Shown: one piece after another, positions 25,441 through 34,684 of the stretch
Position numbering within the stretch: the stretch's first letter is position 1
Layout: each line of letters begins with the position of its first letter
Assembly (NCBI GenBank): GCA_039638595.1
Contig: JBDIWM010000015.1
Coordinates: 1-40,691 of the forward strand
Source of the DNA: Atribacterota bacterium
Lineage (GTDB): Bacteria; Atribacterota; Atribacteria; Atribacterales; Caldatribacteriaceae
DNA: 40,691 nucleotides
Reading direction: 5' to 3'
Notes under the pieces: model-generated
The model's database searches: none
What the model saw: only the letters and a program-made list of their open reading frames with translations
What the model was told of the DNA's origin: nothing
Program-made: the position numbers and the translations under genes

Positions 25441-26410
25441 TGTGTTTCGCCATCCTTTCCACTACTTCTCGAATGTCCCAATTCACTGGACAAATTTCCC
25501 GGCAAATTCCACATCCCACACATCCATAGTATCCTTCTCGCAGCGGAAGATAAGAAAACTTGTGCATAACCCTCTGTCGCACTCGTTCCTTTCCGGTGGG
25601 GCGAGGATTATGCGAAGAAGCGTGTAAAGTAAACTTGGGAAACATACAACTGTCCCAGGTTTTTAGGGCCAAACCTTGTAACCTTCCGTCCACAGACAAG
25701 TCAAAACAGTAACAGGTAGGACAAAGAAAAGTACAGGCACCGCAATTGATGCATCGCCAGGTCAATTCTTTCCATATCGTTTCCTCAAAGTGTGCATAAA
25801 GCTTTTGGGGAAAATCAGGCGGTAAAGACGGCGGGAGTTTGGCTTTGAGTTCTTCTTCTGCAAACATCAGGGCCTTCCTTTGCTCGGCGTCGATTCTCTT
25901 TCCCTCTTCAAAAAGCGCGAGGTCATCATTTTCCACATAGAGTCTTTCCTGGAAAGGGAAAACAAAAATACTCTCTTTATCTCGCCATAGAGGGCTACCC
26001 CCCACAAGGGAACAGAAACAAGTTTCTGGCATAGTGGAGCAACCGAGAATGACAAGACGAAGGTTTTTTCTTCTCTGCCAGTAATTTTTATCGACGTAGT
26101 CTTTTTTCAAAAAATTGCCATCCAAAACTTCAACCACCGCTTTCGCTTCGCAGGGAAGGAGGAAAAGGAAACGCAAAGTGGAATCATTTCCTGCTGTTTC
26201 TGTCAATTTCCAGCTTCGATCCTGAAAAGAAAACCGATACACTTCCTCCCATTCTGGAAAAACGACCTCTTTCGGTGTTTTAACCACTCTCAAACCCTGG
26301 GGAAGAAGTGTACAATACATTTTTTGTGCCTGCTCGGTGACCAGGAACGAATCACTGTGCTCGGCCACCTTTTTCCTGAACGTTTCCAGAGTAATAAGTT
26401 TTTCTCTCAT
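25397..26410 (-). CDS. FlxB-like two-[4Fe-4S] electron-transfer protein
   Basis: A 337-residue member of the hydrogenase-beta/AsrA/FlxB group. A unique N-terminal domain carries extra cysteines (GCSTMPETCFC region). Two clusters follow, numbered from the longer frame: C222/C225/C228/C232 (CINCGACTFLCP) and C299/C302/C305/C309 (CVGCGICREICP). It should wire the FlxA-like flavoprotein to the rest of the complex. I chose ATG 26410 because GAGGG lies six bases upstream; the ATG at 26416 touches the ribosome binding site. It follows the FlxC-like gene by a few bases. The same fold serves in sulfhydrogenases and anaerobic sulfite reductases, so assignment to Flx rests on neighbours. Confidence 0.8.
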   Translation of the reverse strand: MREKLITLETFRKKVAEHSDSFLVTEQAQKMYCTLLPQGLRVVKTPKEVVFPEWEEVYRFSFQDRSWKLTETAGNDSTLRFLFLLPCEAKAVVEVLDGNFLKKDYVDKNYWQRRKNLRLVILGCSTMPETCFCSLVGGSPLWRDKESIFVFPFQERLYVENDDLALFEEGKRIDAEQRKALMFAEEELKAKLPPSLPPDFPQKLYAHFEETIWKELTWRCINCGACTFLCPTCYCFDLSVDGRLQGLALKTWDSCMFPKFTLHASSHNPRPTGKERVRQRVMHKFSYLPLREGYYGCVGCGICREICPVNWDIREVVERMAKHIGYSIRTCQEHLSS

Positions 26411-26421
26411 GATCATCCCTC

Positions 26422-27360
26422 TTACCTGATGAACTCATTTGGATCATTCTCCCGATAGGTGAGAAGCGGTGGTTCTTTATCAGGGTTGACGCCAGCTTCA
26501 AAATCAAAGTTTTCCCGAATTAACTCCTCAACCTTACAGGGCAAAAGGGCAATGGGAATACCGACTGGACAGGCTCTTTCACAAGCCCCGCATTCTACAC
26601 ATCGTCCTGCCATGTGGAGGCTTCGTCCAATGTGGAAAAGCAAATTTTCATTGGGCGTTGCTGCTCCGCTCAACCAGTAGGGGCGTTGCATTTCGGCGAA
26701 ACACTCCTTACAGTAGCACAAAGGGCAAGCATTTCGACACGCGTAACAGCGAATGCATTTTTTGGACTCCCCAGCAAAAAACGTCCACCGTTCTTCTCTA
26801 GAAAGTGTATCAACTTTCTTTAGAGCATTCTGATTCCATCGTTCCCGGGGGATGTACTGAACCTCCTGGCCTACTAAGTAGTCATAAAGCGGAGGATTGG
26901 GATGAAGACACCGCTGACAGGTTGCATCTAAAAAAGGACCAATGCTCATGGTCTTTCCTCGAAAAGTAAAGCTATCTAAGTGCCATTCAAAATCCGAGGG
27001 CCGAACTGATCCGAAATGTTCCTCAAGTTTTTTTCGGTCTACCATTCCGTAACAGGGAATCCCAGCGATAACGAGGTTTTCCCGTTTGACCTGTCTCTCT
27101 CGAATGAGTACCATGATTGCTCTCACATCGCAGGCCTTAGCAAAGATGGCGACCTTTCTCTCTTTTGCGTTTCTATCCAGGAGGTACTTGACGAGGTTAT
27201 GTCCACAAAAATGATTAAAAGTGAGCTGGGTAACATCTTCCTTTTTCTGACACAAAAATGGGCGAGCTCGAAAAGGAAGAGTACCATGGGCATAACCAAT
27301 GATCCATTCGACCTCACCAAGGATTTTGACGCTCAACGCACGGATTTCTTCTTCATACAT
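26422..27360 (-). CDS. FlxC-like two-[4Fe-4S] protein
   Basis: The 312-residue protein has an N-terminal domain resembling FrhB-related proteins (KVAIFAKACDVRAI, LVIAGIPCYG). Two ferredoxin motifs follow: C202/C205/C208/C212, followed by CYCKEC, and C254/C257/C260/C264. Such proteins connect NAD(P)H-oxidising flavoproteins to HdrA through an MvhD-type subunit in FlxABCD-HdrABC systems. It overlaps the MvhD/FlxD gene by 8 bp and is separated from the FlxB-like gene by a few bases. FrhB-type flavin binding cannot be confirmed by eye. Confidence 0.75.
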   Translation of the reverse strand: MYEEEIRALSVKILGEVEWIIGYAHGTLPFRARPFLCQKKEDVTQLTFNHFCGHNLVKYLLDRNAKERKVAIFAKACDVRAIMVLIRERQVKRENLVIAGIPCYGMVDRKKLEEHFGSVRPSDFEWHLDSFTFRGKTMSIGPFLDATCQRCLHPNPPLYDYLVGQEVQYIPRERWNQNALKKVDTLSREERWTFFAGESKKCIRCYACRNACPLCYCKECFAEMQRPYWLSGAATPNENLLFHIGRSLHMAGRCVECGACERACPVGIPIALLPCKVEELIRENFDFEAGVNPDKEPPLLTYRENDPNEFIR

Positions 27361-27793
27361 GGGAAGAAAACTCCTTTACCATCTTTTTGGAAGGACCGAT
27401 CCGCTTCACACTTTCCACCACATCCTGCACTACTTGGGCAAACCGCTGCCCTTCGGAAGCCGAAACCCAGGAAAATTGAACGCGCTCCTCTTCTACGCCC
27501 AGCCAATTCAAGAGTTCCTTAAGGAGAAAGAATTTCCGACGGGCAAAGTAGTTTCCACTGAAGTAATGGCAATCTCCTGGGTGACATCCTGAAACCAGCA
27601 CCCCATCGGCACCTTCACGGAGCGCTCTGAGAATGTATAGTGGATTTACGGCACCTGAACACGGCACACGGATGACCCGAACATTGGGAGGATACTGAAT
27701 CCGACTCACACCAGCAAGGTCTGCCCCAGCGTAACTACACCAGTGACAGAGAAACGCCACAATTTTAGGTTCCCATTGATTTTCGTTTACCAT
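27353..27793 (-). CDS. MvhD/FlxD-type [2Fe-2S] electron-transfer subunit
   Basis: The 146-residue protein carries the full MvhD motif set: CHWCSYAGADLAG (C16/C19), VIRVPCSGAV (C45) and SGCHPGDCHY (C70/C75). MvhD passes electrons from an input module (hydrogenase, formate dehydrogenase or Flx) to the HdrA flavin. The gene overlaps the stop of the giant HdrA by 7 bp and the FlxC-like start by 8 bp, exactly where an adaptor between HdrA and Flx proteins would be expected. It is distinct from the second, degenerate MvhD-like gene at 34.3 kb. Confidence 0.88.
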   Translation of the reverse strand: MVNENQWEPKIVAFLCHWCSYAGADLAGVSRIQYPPNVRVIRVPCSGAVNPLYILRALREGADGVLVSGCHPGDCHYFSGNYFARRKFFLLKELLNWLGVEEERVQFSWVSASEGQRFAQVVQDVVESVKRIGPSKKMVKEFSSHV

Positions 27794-30700
27794 GAGAGGT
27801 ATTCCACCTCCGAGAGGATTTGCTCCGGAGCAAAACCCTGTACCGTGATAGCACCACTCTTACAGGTTGCACTGCACAATCCACATCCTTTGCAGAGAGC
27901 GGGATTCACTTCAGCCACGTTCTTTTCAAAATTGATCCGGACAGCTCCGTACTGACACACTCGTTCACAGTCCCCACAAGCCGTGCACCAACGTTCCATG
28001 ACCCTGGCAATTTGGGCCTCAGCATGAATGATTTCCTTGCTCAAGATGGTCATAAGGCGAGCAATACAGGCTTTTGCCTGAATCATGCTTTCCTGAGCCA
28101 ACTTGGGGCCATGAGCTAAACCGCAGACAAAAACGCCTTCTGTGGCAAAATCCACCGGACGAAGTTTCACATGCGCTTCAAGGAAAAATCCATCTTGATT
28201 AAGTGGAACCTTGAAAATCTGGGCCAATTCCCGATTTCCAATTTCAGGCTCAATACCAGTGCTAAGGATAAGCCAGTTTGCTGGTAAATTTATTTCTTCA
28301 TCCAGAATAGTTGTTCGCACCCGCACCAAGAGTTGATTATCCTCACGGAAAACCACCGGATTATCACCATCCGCAAAGGGGATAAAAACCACACCCATTT
28401 GGCGAGCTTCCCGGTAGTACCGTTCGTAAAGACCATAACTGCGAATATCGCGATAGAGGATATACACTTCCATTTCGGGATAGAGTTTTTTAATTCTTAA
28501 TGCGTTTTTAATGGCTGTAAGACAACAAACCCGGCTACAGTACGGATGCTCCGTGTTTCGAGAACCTACACATTGAAGCATAACCACTTTTCCAGGTTGG
28601 GAGAAGCCTTCTTTTCCAAGGATTTTTTCCAGTTCAGTTTGAGTCATCACTCTCGGGTCTTCTCCATATAGGAATTCTTTAGGATGGTACGATATCCCTC
28701 CAGTTGCCAAAATCACTCCTCCATGTTTTATGGTTTTTATCTGTCCATCCTCTTCAATCACCGTCTCAAAATTGCCCACAAAACCGCTACTTTCCTTGAC
28801 CCTGCTTTTGACCATAACGTGAATTCGAGGATGGTTGCTGACTTTTGCTGCGAGTTCGTTTTTAATCTGAACAAGGTTCTGCCCTTCCACAGTGAAGTAC
28901 TCACGAAATTCCCGTAATCTCCCTCCTAGCTCTTCTTCTTTTTCAATTAAGTACACTTCCAGCCCTTGCTGCGCTGCTTCCCAGGCAGCCACCATGCCTG
29001 AGAGTCCACCACCAACAACCAGTACAGATTTCTGAATGGCCAGAGGTACGGAAACCAAAGGCTCAAGAAGAGAAGCTTTGGCAATGGCCATAGCCACAAG
29101 ATCTTTGGCTTTTTCGGTAGCTTCCTTAGGCCATTCCTGATGTACCCAGGAACACTGATCGCGGATGTTAGCCATCTCAAAAAGATAAGGATTGAGCCCT
29201 GCTTCCCGGAGGGTTTCCCGAAAAAGCCCTTCGTGAGTTCGCGGAGAACATGAGGCAACAATGACTCGATTCAAGGCATACTCACGAACTTTTTCCTTAA
29301 TCCGTTCCTGAGTATCCTGAGAACAAGTGTACAGGTTTTCTTCGGCGTAAACGACACCAGGAAAACTCCGTGCCCACTCTACCAGCACACTTGTATCAAT
29401 AATGCCAGCAATGTTAATCCCACATCGGCAGATAAAAACTCCAATGCGCACTGGTTCTGTGCTCACATCTCTTTCTATCGGGTACTCTCTTTCCCGCACT
29501 TCACTGAAGCGCGCGGAGTGAAGGAAAGAAGCCACTTCACAGGCACAAGCACTGGCCTCCTGAACTGTATCCGGAATATCCTTGGGAGAGGATATGGTAC
29601 CACAGAGAAATATCCCTTCTTTTGTGGAATGAATGGGAGAGGAAGCGTCGGTATACGGGAGTCCCCAGGGGGCAATGGATAAACCAAGGTTTTCCAGCTT
29701 TTCCTGTTCTTCTTGGGAAATGTGCAATCCTACCGAGAGCACCACAAGATCGAAAACCTCTTTCTTCACCAAACCACGTTCATCAACATAGGTCACTTCC
29801 AAGTCACCGTTTTCTAACTCACGGACATTCCCAACTTTTCCCTTGATGAACCGAATTCCCTCTTTTTTGGCTCGTTCATAGTAACGTTCAAAGTCTTTTC
29901 CGTAAGCTCGGACATCGATAGCAAAAACAGCCACTTCAAGAATCGATTTTTCTTCCCTTTCATCAACTAAAGGCAAGGAGGTTTCACAACCACACAGAGC
30001 ACAAGCGCTCTCTGCCCTCTTTTCCACCGCTAAGTGTTCTTTGGCCACCAAAGCTTCTTTAATGGCATACATACAACACACCGACGAACAGTAGGAATGG
30101 CCCCGCTCCTCATCACGAGAACCAACGCACTGGATAAAGGCAACTTTCTGAGGAACCTTTTTATCCGATGGACGGACGACTTTACCCTGAAAAGGACCTG
30201 AAGCATTGAGGATACGTTCGAAATCTAAGCTTGTGACCACATTGGGGTACTTCTTGTACCCCAATTCACGGTACGCTGTAGTCGGGTCGAAAATTTCGCT
30301 CCCAGTAGCAAAAACCAGAGCTCCCACCCGAATTTCTTTCGTGTATTCCCTTTCTTCGTGCTGAATGGCCCGGCGCTGGCACGCTTCCACACAGCGCATG
30401 CACTCCGAACACTCCCCACAGGAAAGACACCTTCTTGCTTCCTCTTGAGCTTCCTGAATCGTGTACCCTTGAGTCACCTCTAAAAACCCCTTGATCCGTT
30501 CATCAATAGCACGTTTTGGAGTTTGCACCCTTGCTATCCTTCGTTCTTTCCAGGGTAGATGCAATGGGGCGGGAATTTTGGATAACACGTCCCCATTTTT
30601 CCCCGCAAGATACCGGTCAATGGCAAAAGCAGCCCTTTTCCCATGAGCAATGGCTTCAACCAGAGTTGCTGGACCGAGCACAAAGTCTCCACCGGCGAAA

Positions 30701-32265
30701 ACACCCTTTCGGGAGGTATGAAGATTTTCATCCGTAGCCACAGTTCCCCAGGAAGTCAGTTCAACACCGCTCTCGGGAAGTTCAATCTTTTGACCAATGG
30801 CCACGATAAAAAGGTCTGCTTCCACTTCGTACTCCATCCCTGGAATGACCTCTGGTCTCCGACGCCCTGATTCGTCCGGAGCACAAAGCTTCATGACGTG
30901 GGTTTCCATCACAAGTTTCCCATCCTTTTCCAAAAACCTTTTGGGGCTGGCGCAAAAATAGAATTCTACCCCTTCTTCCTGAGCCTCTTCAATCTCTTCT
31001 TCGCGGGCTGGCATCTCTTCCCGGGAACGCCGGTAGTATATTGCTACTTTTTTGGCTCCCTTCCGCAAGGCACTTCGAGCGCAGTCGATAGCCACATTAC
31101 CACCGCCTATGACCACTACTGTCTCGGCGTCCGGCACTTCTTCGCCCTTATTCAGCAGCATGAGATAACTTAAACCATCCACAATCCGGGGGTGGTTTTC
31201 ACCTTCCACTCCTGCTTTCAGCCCTTTCCAGGCACCACAGGCCAGGTATACCGCCTGGAAACCGTTCTGGAACAAATCTTCAATTGTGAAATCTTTTCCC
31301 CATCTCTTCTGCAACGCAACCTGAATACCCATGTTTTTAATGGTATTAATCTCTCGTTCCACAATATCCCTTGGCAAGCGATACGCAGGAATCCCCAGCG
31401 TCATCATTCCACCTAAGCGATCCTGGGCTTCAAATACGGTGACCTGGTATCCCAGGAGTCGCAAAAAGTATGCACAGCTCAACCCACTGGGGCCACCGCC
31501 CACGATGGCAACACGCTTTTGTTGTTCTTCCTGTTTTTTAGGAAGAGCAACAATGTTGTTTTTCACTTCAAAGTCAGCCAAAAATCTCTTCAAATATGGA
31601 ATTCCCACTGCCTCATCAAGAAGTCCCCTTTGACATTGTTCCATACAGGGATGGTGACAAGCCCGACCACAGATACCAGGAAAGGGATTGTCCATACGCA
31701 CCACTCGAAGCGCTTCTTCAAAACGTCCTTCTCGGATTAAAGCTACATATCCTTCGGCTTTCTGTTCCAGAGGACAGGCAGCCTGACAGTTTGGTACACC
31801 TCTTTTTCTAATTCCAAAGGCACTGGGAAAAGCCTGAGGAAAAGGTCGATAAATGGCTTTACGTTCCGAAAGGTTTCCGTCGAATTCATTTGGTACCTTT
31901 ATTGGACAAACGACTGCACAATCTCCACACCCGGTGCACTTCGTTACGTCCACAAATCGGCTTTTCTGTCTTATTTTTACGGTGAAATCACCCGGCACAC
32001 CTTGAATCGACTCAACCTCAGCGTAAGAAAGAACCTCAATATTGAGATGCCTCCCACACTCCACCAGTTTCGGAGAAAGAATACACATGGCGCAGTCATT
32101 GGTGGGAAAAGTTTTATCGAGCTTGGCCATCATTCCCCCAATGGAAAAATCTTTTTCCACCAGGTATACCTTAAAGCCAGCATTTGCAAGGTCGAGAGAA
32201 GCTTGGATTCCTCCAATACCACCACCAACCACCATTACTGCTCCGCTGAGGTGGTTATCGCTCAT
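27787..32265 (-). CDS. hdrA: Giant HdrA-GltD-HdrA fusion flavoprotein
   Basis: About 1,490 residues from ATG 32265. Numbers here are from an ATG 15 bases upstream that lacks a ribosome binding site. In order: HdrA Rossmann fold VVGGGIGG (17-24); TNDCAMC (60-66); [4Fe-4S] C115/C118/C121/C125; a GltD/NfnB-like insert with cysteine-rich head (C165, C169, C204-C216), FAD fold GGGPSG (261-266), NADPH site VVIGGGNVAID and YRRSREEMPA (416-425); cysteine cluster 618-634; HdrA signature QCVGSR and YCSSVCC (717-736). A second HdrA follows, with CRCGINIAG (951), CSPRTHE (1011), VVGGGLSG (1088-1095), QCVGSR and YCSRVCC (1236-1253) and a C-terminal two-[4Fe-4S] ferredoxin (1432-1473). Three FAD sites and an NADPH site make it a candidate bifurcating hub. 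It overlaps hdrC by 11 bp. Confidence 0.92.
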   Translation of the reverse strand: MSDNHLSGAVMVVGGGIGGIQASLDLANAGFKVYLVEKDFSIGGMMAKLDKTFPTNDCAMCILSPKLVECGRHLNIEVLSYAEVESIQGVPGDFTVKIRQKSRFVDVTKCTGCGDCAVVCPIKVPNEFDGNLSERKAIYRPFPQAFPSAFGIRKRGVPNCQAACPLEQKAEGYVALIREGRFEEALRVVRMDNPFPGICGRACHHPCMEQCQRGLLDEAVGIPYLKRFLADFEVKNNIVALPKKQEEQQKRVAIVGGGPSGLSCAYFLRLLGYQVTVFEAQDRLGGMMTLGIPAYRLPRDIVEREINTIKNMGIQVALQKRWGKDFTIEDLFQNGFQAVYLACGAWKGLKAGVEGENHPRIVDGLSYLMLLNKGEEVPDAETVVVIGGGNVAIDCARSALRKGAKKVAIYYRRSREEMPAREEEIEEAQEEGVEFYFCASPKRFLEKDGKLVMETHVMKLCAPDESGRRRPEVIPGMEYEVEADLFIVAIGQKIELPESGVELTSWGTVATDENLHTSRKGVFAGGDFVLGPATLVEAIAHGKRAAFAIDRYLAGKNGDVLSKIPAPLHLPWKERRIARVQTPKRAIDERIKGFLEVTQGYTIQEAQEEARRCLSCGECSECMRCVEACQRRAIQHEEREYTKEIRVGALVFATGSEIFDPTTAYRELGYKKYPNVVTSLDFERILNASGPFQGKVVRPSDKKVPQKVAFIQCVGSRDEERGHSYCSSVCCMYAIKEALVAKEHLAVEKRAESACALCGCETSLPLVDEREEKSILEVAVFAIDVRAYGKDFERYYERAKKEGIRFIKGKVGNVRELENGDLEVTYVDERGLVKKEVFDLVVLSVGLHISQEEQEKLENLGLSIAPWGLPYTDASSPIHSTKEGIFLCGTISSPKDIPDTVQEASACACEVASFLHSARFSEVREREYPIERDVSTEPVRIGVFICRCGINIAGIIDTSVLVEWARSFPGVVYAEENLYTCSQDTQERIKEKVREYALNRVIVASCSPRTHEGLFRETLREAGLNPYLFEMANIRDQCSWVHQEWPKEATEKAKDLVAMAIAKASLLEPLVSVPLAIQKSVLVVGGGLSGMVAAWEAAQQGLEVYLIEKEEELGGRLREFREYFTVEGQNLVQIKNELAAKVSNHPRIHVMVKSRVKESSGFVGNFETVIEEDGQIKTIKHGGVILATGGISYHPKEFLYGEDPRVMTQTELEKILGKEGFSQPGKVVMLQCVGSRNTEHPYCSRVCCLTAIKNALRIKKLYPEMEVYILYRDIRSYGLYERYYREARQMGVVFIPFADGDNPVVFREDNQLLVRVRTTILDEEINLPANWLILSTGIEPEIGNRELAQIFKVPLNQDGFFLEAHVKLRPVDFATEGVFVCGLAHGPKLAQESMIQAKACIARLMTILSKEIIHAEAQIARVMERWCTACGDCERVCQYGAVRINFEKNVAEVNPALCKGCGLCSATCKSGAITVQGFAPEQILSEVEYLSW

Positions 32266-32749
32266 CTTCCCTCCCTCCATCTACAAAAGAGAGTTTTTCA
32301 ATCTCTTTCTGATAAAAACCGAGGTATCTAGGAAAGGAAAAAATGGCATTCTCAAAAAGGTAATCGAGGCAGTCGCGCCGTAGCTTCTGCGTTCTTCGAT
32401 CCAGGTCTTCGACAATCTCCTTCCACTCTTTGCTCACGTATCCCTCTTCTACGGCGATTTCTCGAAGGACTTTGAGAATGTTGGTGAATTCAACATCTTG
32501 GGGACAGTGGGCGGTACAGCGGTAACACCCCACACACATCCACAGGTACTTAGAAGTAAGCACCTTTTCTTTTTCCCCTAAAAGAACCTGATGGATAATG
32601 CGCCGGGGGTTAAAATTCGCCTCCACTTCCGCCACCGGACATCCAGCTGTGCACACTCCACAAGAAAAGCATACCAGCAACCCTTCTCCTCCGGTACGCG
32701 AAGCAACCCGGTACTTAAACTGTGGATCAATCAACCGTTCTTCTATCAT
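32255..32749 (-). CDS. hdrC: HdrC-type two-[4Fe-4S] subunit
   Basis: The 164-residue protein has two clusters, C27/C30/C33/C37 (CFSCGVCTAGCP) and C72/C75/C78/C82 (CVGCYRCTAHCP), in the HdrC spacing. A helical tail follows (KVLREIAVEEGYVSKEWKEI). In heterodisulfide reductases HdrC links HdrA to the catalytic HdrB; here no HdrB (CCG-domain protein) is encoded, and the gene sits two bases after metF. It is therefore likely to hand electrons between HdrA and MetF/MetV. The 3' end overlaps the start of the giant HdrA. Confidence 0.88.
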   Translation of the reverse strand: MIEERLIDPQFKYRVASRTGGEGLLVCFSCGVCTAGCPVAEVEANFNPRRIIHQVLLGEKEKVLTSKYLWMCVGCYRCTAHCPQDVEFTNILKVLREIAVEEGYVSKEWKEIVEDLDRRTQKLRRDCLDYLFENAIFSFPRYLGFYQKEIEKLSFVDGGREDER

Positions 32750-32751
32750 GG

Positions 32752-33669
32752 TTACTCAACCTCTCTTAAGGGTCGAGGGTATAGGCCACTCCTTTTGACG
32801 ATCTCCGGTACAATACTTTCCCAGGCAATGGCCATGATATGCACTCCTCGAACTCCTTCTATTCTCTTTAGTTCCTCGATAATTTCCACACAGATTTTAA
32901 CTCCTTCCTCCTTTGGGTCCTCTGACCTTTTCATCCTCTCCACGAGGTATTGAGGAATTACAAGACCAGGCACTTCTTTTTGCATATAGTGCATAGCCTG
33001 GATAGACTTCACTGGTATGACACCGGCAAGAATGAACGCCCTTTCATGAAGCTTCATCTTTCGTACTTCTTCCATGAAGCGGGAGAATGCCTCCACATCA
33101 AAAACAGCTTGCGTTTGAATAAATTGGGCTCCCGCCTGGATTTTTTTTGCCAGACGGTACACCCGGAACTCCATGGGATCAGCAAAAGGATTTTCCCCAG
33201 CGCCTAGAAAAACTTTGACTTCTCCTTTCAAATTTTCACCATTTTCAAAAATCTTTCTGTCACGCATGTTATGGAAAATACTGAGAAGCTGGACAGAATC
33301 GACGTCAAAAACATTCTTTGCCTGAGGATGGTTGCCCATACTCTGGTGGTCACCGGTAAGGCACAAGATGTTCTCAATTCCCAGAGCACAGGCTCCCAAA
33401 AAATCACTCTGGAGTGCAATGCGATTACGATCTCGACATACCATCTGCATTACTGGCTCTATTCCGCAATCCTGAGCGATAAGACAACTGGCAAGACTAC
33501 TTAAGCGCACAATGGCGGTCTGGTTATCGGTGATGTTTACCGCGTCAACATACCCTCGTAACTGCAAGCATTTTTTCTCAATGATACTTCTTTCGGTTCC
33601 CTTAGGTGGTCCCACTTCAGCCGTAACAGCAAAGATTCCCCTACCAAGAATTTCTGCTAAAAAGCTCAT
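32752..33669 (-). CDS. metF: Methylene-tetrahydrofolate reductase, catalytic subunit MetF
   Basis: MetF reduces 5,10-methylene-THF to 5-methyl-THF. The 305-residue TIM barrel shows AVTAEVGPPKGT at the N-terminus (catalytic Glu region), DAVNITDNQTA, LCLTGDHQSMGNHPQAKNVF (flavin-binding region) and AGAQFIQTQAVFDVEAF. It is the short FMN/FAD-type MetF that works with MetV in acetogens. Its ATG overlaps the metV stop as ATGA, and hdrC follows after two bases, so MetV, MetF and HdrC are stoichiometrically coupled by translation. No NADH-binding RnfC2-like subunit is adjacent. Confidence 0.94.
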   Translation of the reverse strand: MSFLAEILGRGIFAVTAEVGPPKGTERSIIEKKCLQLRGYVDAVNITDNQTAIVRLSSLASCLIAQDCGIEPVMQMVCRDRNRIALQSDFLGACALGIENILCLTGDHQSMGNHPQAKNVFDVDSVQLLSIFHNMRDRKIFENGENLKGEVKVFLGAGENPFADPMEFRVYRLAKKIQAGAQFIQTQAVFDVEAFSRFMEEVRKMKLHERAFILAGVIPVKSIQAMHYMQKEVPGLVIPQYLVERMKRSEDPKEEGVKICVEIIEELKRIEGVRGVHIMAIAWESIVPEIVKRSGLYPRPLREVE

Positions 33670-34316
33670 AATGTCACGTCCTCACGAAGCATCTTTCTCT
33701 GACCCCCATACCGAGAGGAAGACCAATTTTTGGGTGGTTGAATCGAGAGAAGCTCTTCCAGCCTACCCTGCATTTTCATACGGTCGTAGATGAGCTGCCA
33801 GGCACAATCCCGCTCTGACTTCACCTCACACTTACCACCTTTCGATCCTCCACAGGGACCATTGAGTAAGCTTTTGGCACAGCGAGTCACCGGACAAACA
33901 TTCCCAAAGTGATGAACGGTACAATCTCCACATCCTGAGCAGCGTTCTTCCCATATTCCCTGGTGGACCGGCGCCCCCATGAAGGTGGTATTGAGACCGG
34001 GTAAAACCAACTTATCAGGAAAACATTCGGAGAGAACCTGAGTTCCAATTCCACAGGCCAACGAAAGGAGCACCTCGTACGAAGCAATCTCCTTTTGAAG
34101 CACAAGGTTGAATTCCGGTTCGCACTGCCTCTCCGCCACCGAAGCTTGCGCTGTAAATCCTTTCAAACGGAGGATAGCAGCAAGTTCCCTGGCTTCTTTC
34201 TCCCCCCCAGACATGCATACCGTAACACAGGTCCCACAAGCTAAAACCAGCACACTCCGAGAAGTTTTTAGGTTATCTACGATTTCGCGAATGGGTTTCC
34301 TCTCTCCAACAATCAT
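33666..34316 (-). CDS. metV: MetV, cysteine-rich partner of MetF
   Basis: The 216-residue protein has the MetV pattern: ACGTCVTVCMSGG (C27/C30/C34), LACGIGTQ (C88), CSGCGDC (C126/C129/C132), NVCPVTRCAKSLLNGPCGG (C141, C146, C155), and C163 and C171. MetV binds iron-sulfur clusters and/or zinc and enables MetF to accept electrons in Moorella and other acetogens. ATGA overlaps exist at both ends, with the MvhD-like gene upstream and metF downstream. The metal content (zinc versus [4Fe-4S]) cannot be read from sequence. Confidence 0.93.
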   Translation of the reverse strand: MIVGERKPIREIVDNLKTSRSVLVLACGTCVTVCMSGGEKEARELAAILRLKGFTAQASVAERQCEPEFNLVLQKEIASYEVLLSLACGIGTQVLSECFPDKLVLPGLNTTFMGAPVHQGIWEERCSGCGDCTVHHFGNVCPVTRCAKSLLNGPCGGSKGGKCEVKSERDCAWQLIYDRMKMQGRLEELLSIQPPKNWSSSRYGGQRKMLREDVTL

Positions 34317-34684
34317 TTTGATTCTCCCACGGTGTTCAATAAGAGACTTTCAAGGACTCTCTGAATCTCTCCCACCTTTTCGGCTGTGACCAACACACAC
34401 GCAACTTTCTTATCGATGTCCGCTTCTTTTAGAAGAGTATTCACTCTTTGAGTTTTCCGAAATGCAAAATCACTTCCTCGCTGATTCACACAACTTCCCA
34501 AAGGACAGCCCGCCAAAATCAAATACTGATAGCCGTTTTCCAAAACCTTCAACATCATTTCCTCATTAACCACCCCTAAGCAGGGGACAGCCATAACGTC
34601 CATTTCATGCTCTGGAAATACCTCAAGAAAGCGGAGGAGCGCCGTAAAACCGCCTTGATTACAACCAATCGATGCAATCCTCAT
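34313..34684 (-). CDS. Divergent MvhD-like subunit
   Basis: The 123-residue protein aligns by eye to MvhD: IGCNQGG where FxCNWC is expected, VPCLGVVN (C35), and AGCPLGSC (C60/C65). Compared with the FlxD-like paralogue in this window, the second cysteine of the first pair is missing and CHPGDC has become CPLGSC. Four cysteines remain, enough for one [2Fe-2S] cluster. It is joined by ATGA overlaps to the HdrA-like half upstream and metV downstream, suggesting it wires the upstream HdrA-like proteins to MetV/MetF. Confidence 0.78.
   Translation of the reverse strand: MRIASIGCNQGGFTALLRFLEVFPEHEMDVMAVPCLGVVNEEMMLKVLENGYQYLILAGCPLGSCVNQRGSDFAFRKTQRVNTLLKEADIDKKVACVLVTAEKVGEIQRVLESLLLNTVGESK

Noticed and set aside
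24601-27360. Anaerobic sulfite reductase AsrABC or sulfhydrogenase
   Set aside because: The FlxA- and FlxB-like proteins resemble AsrB/AsrA and hydrogenase gamma/beta, but no sirohaem (AsrC) or NiFe subunit follows. The MvhD and HdrA neighbours fit the Flx-Hdr arrangement better.
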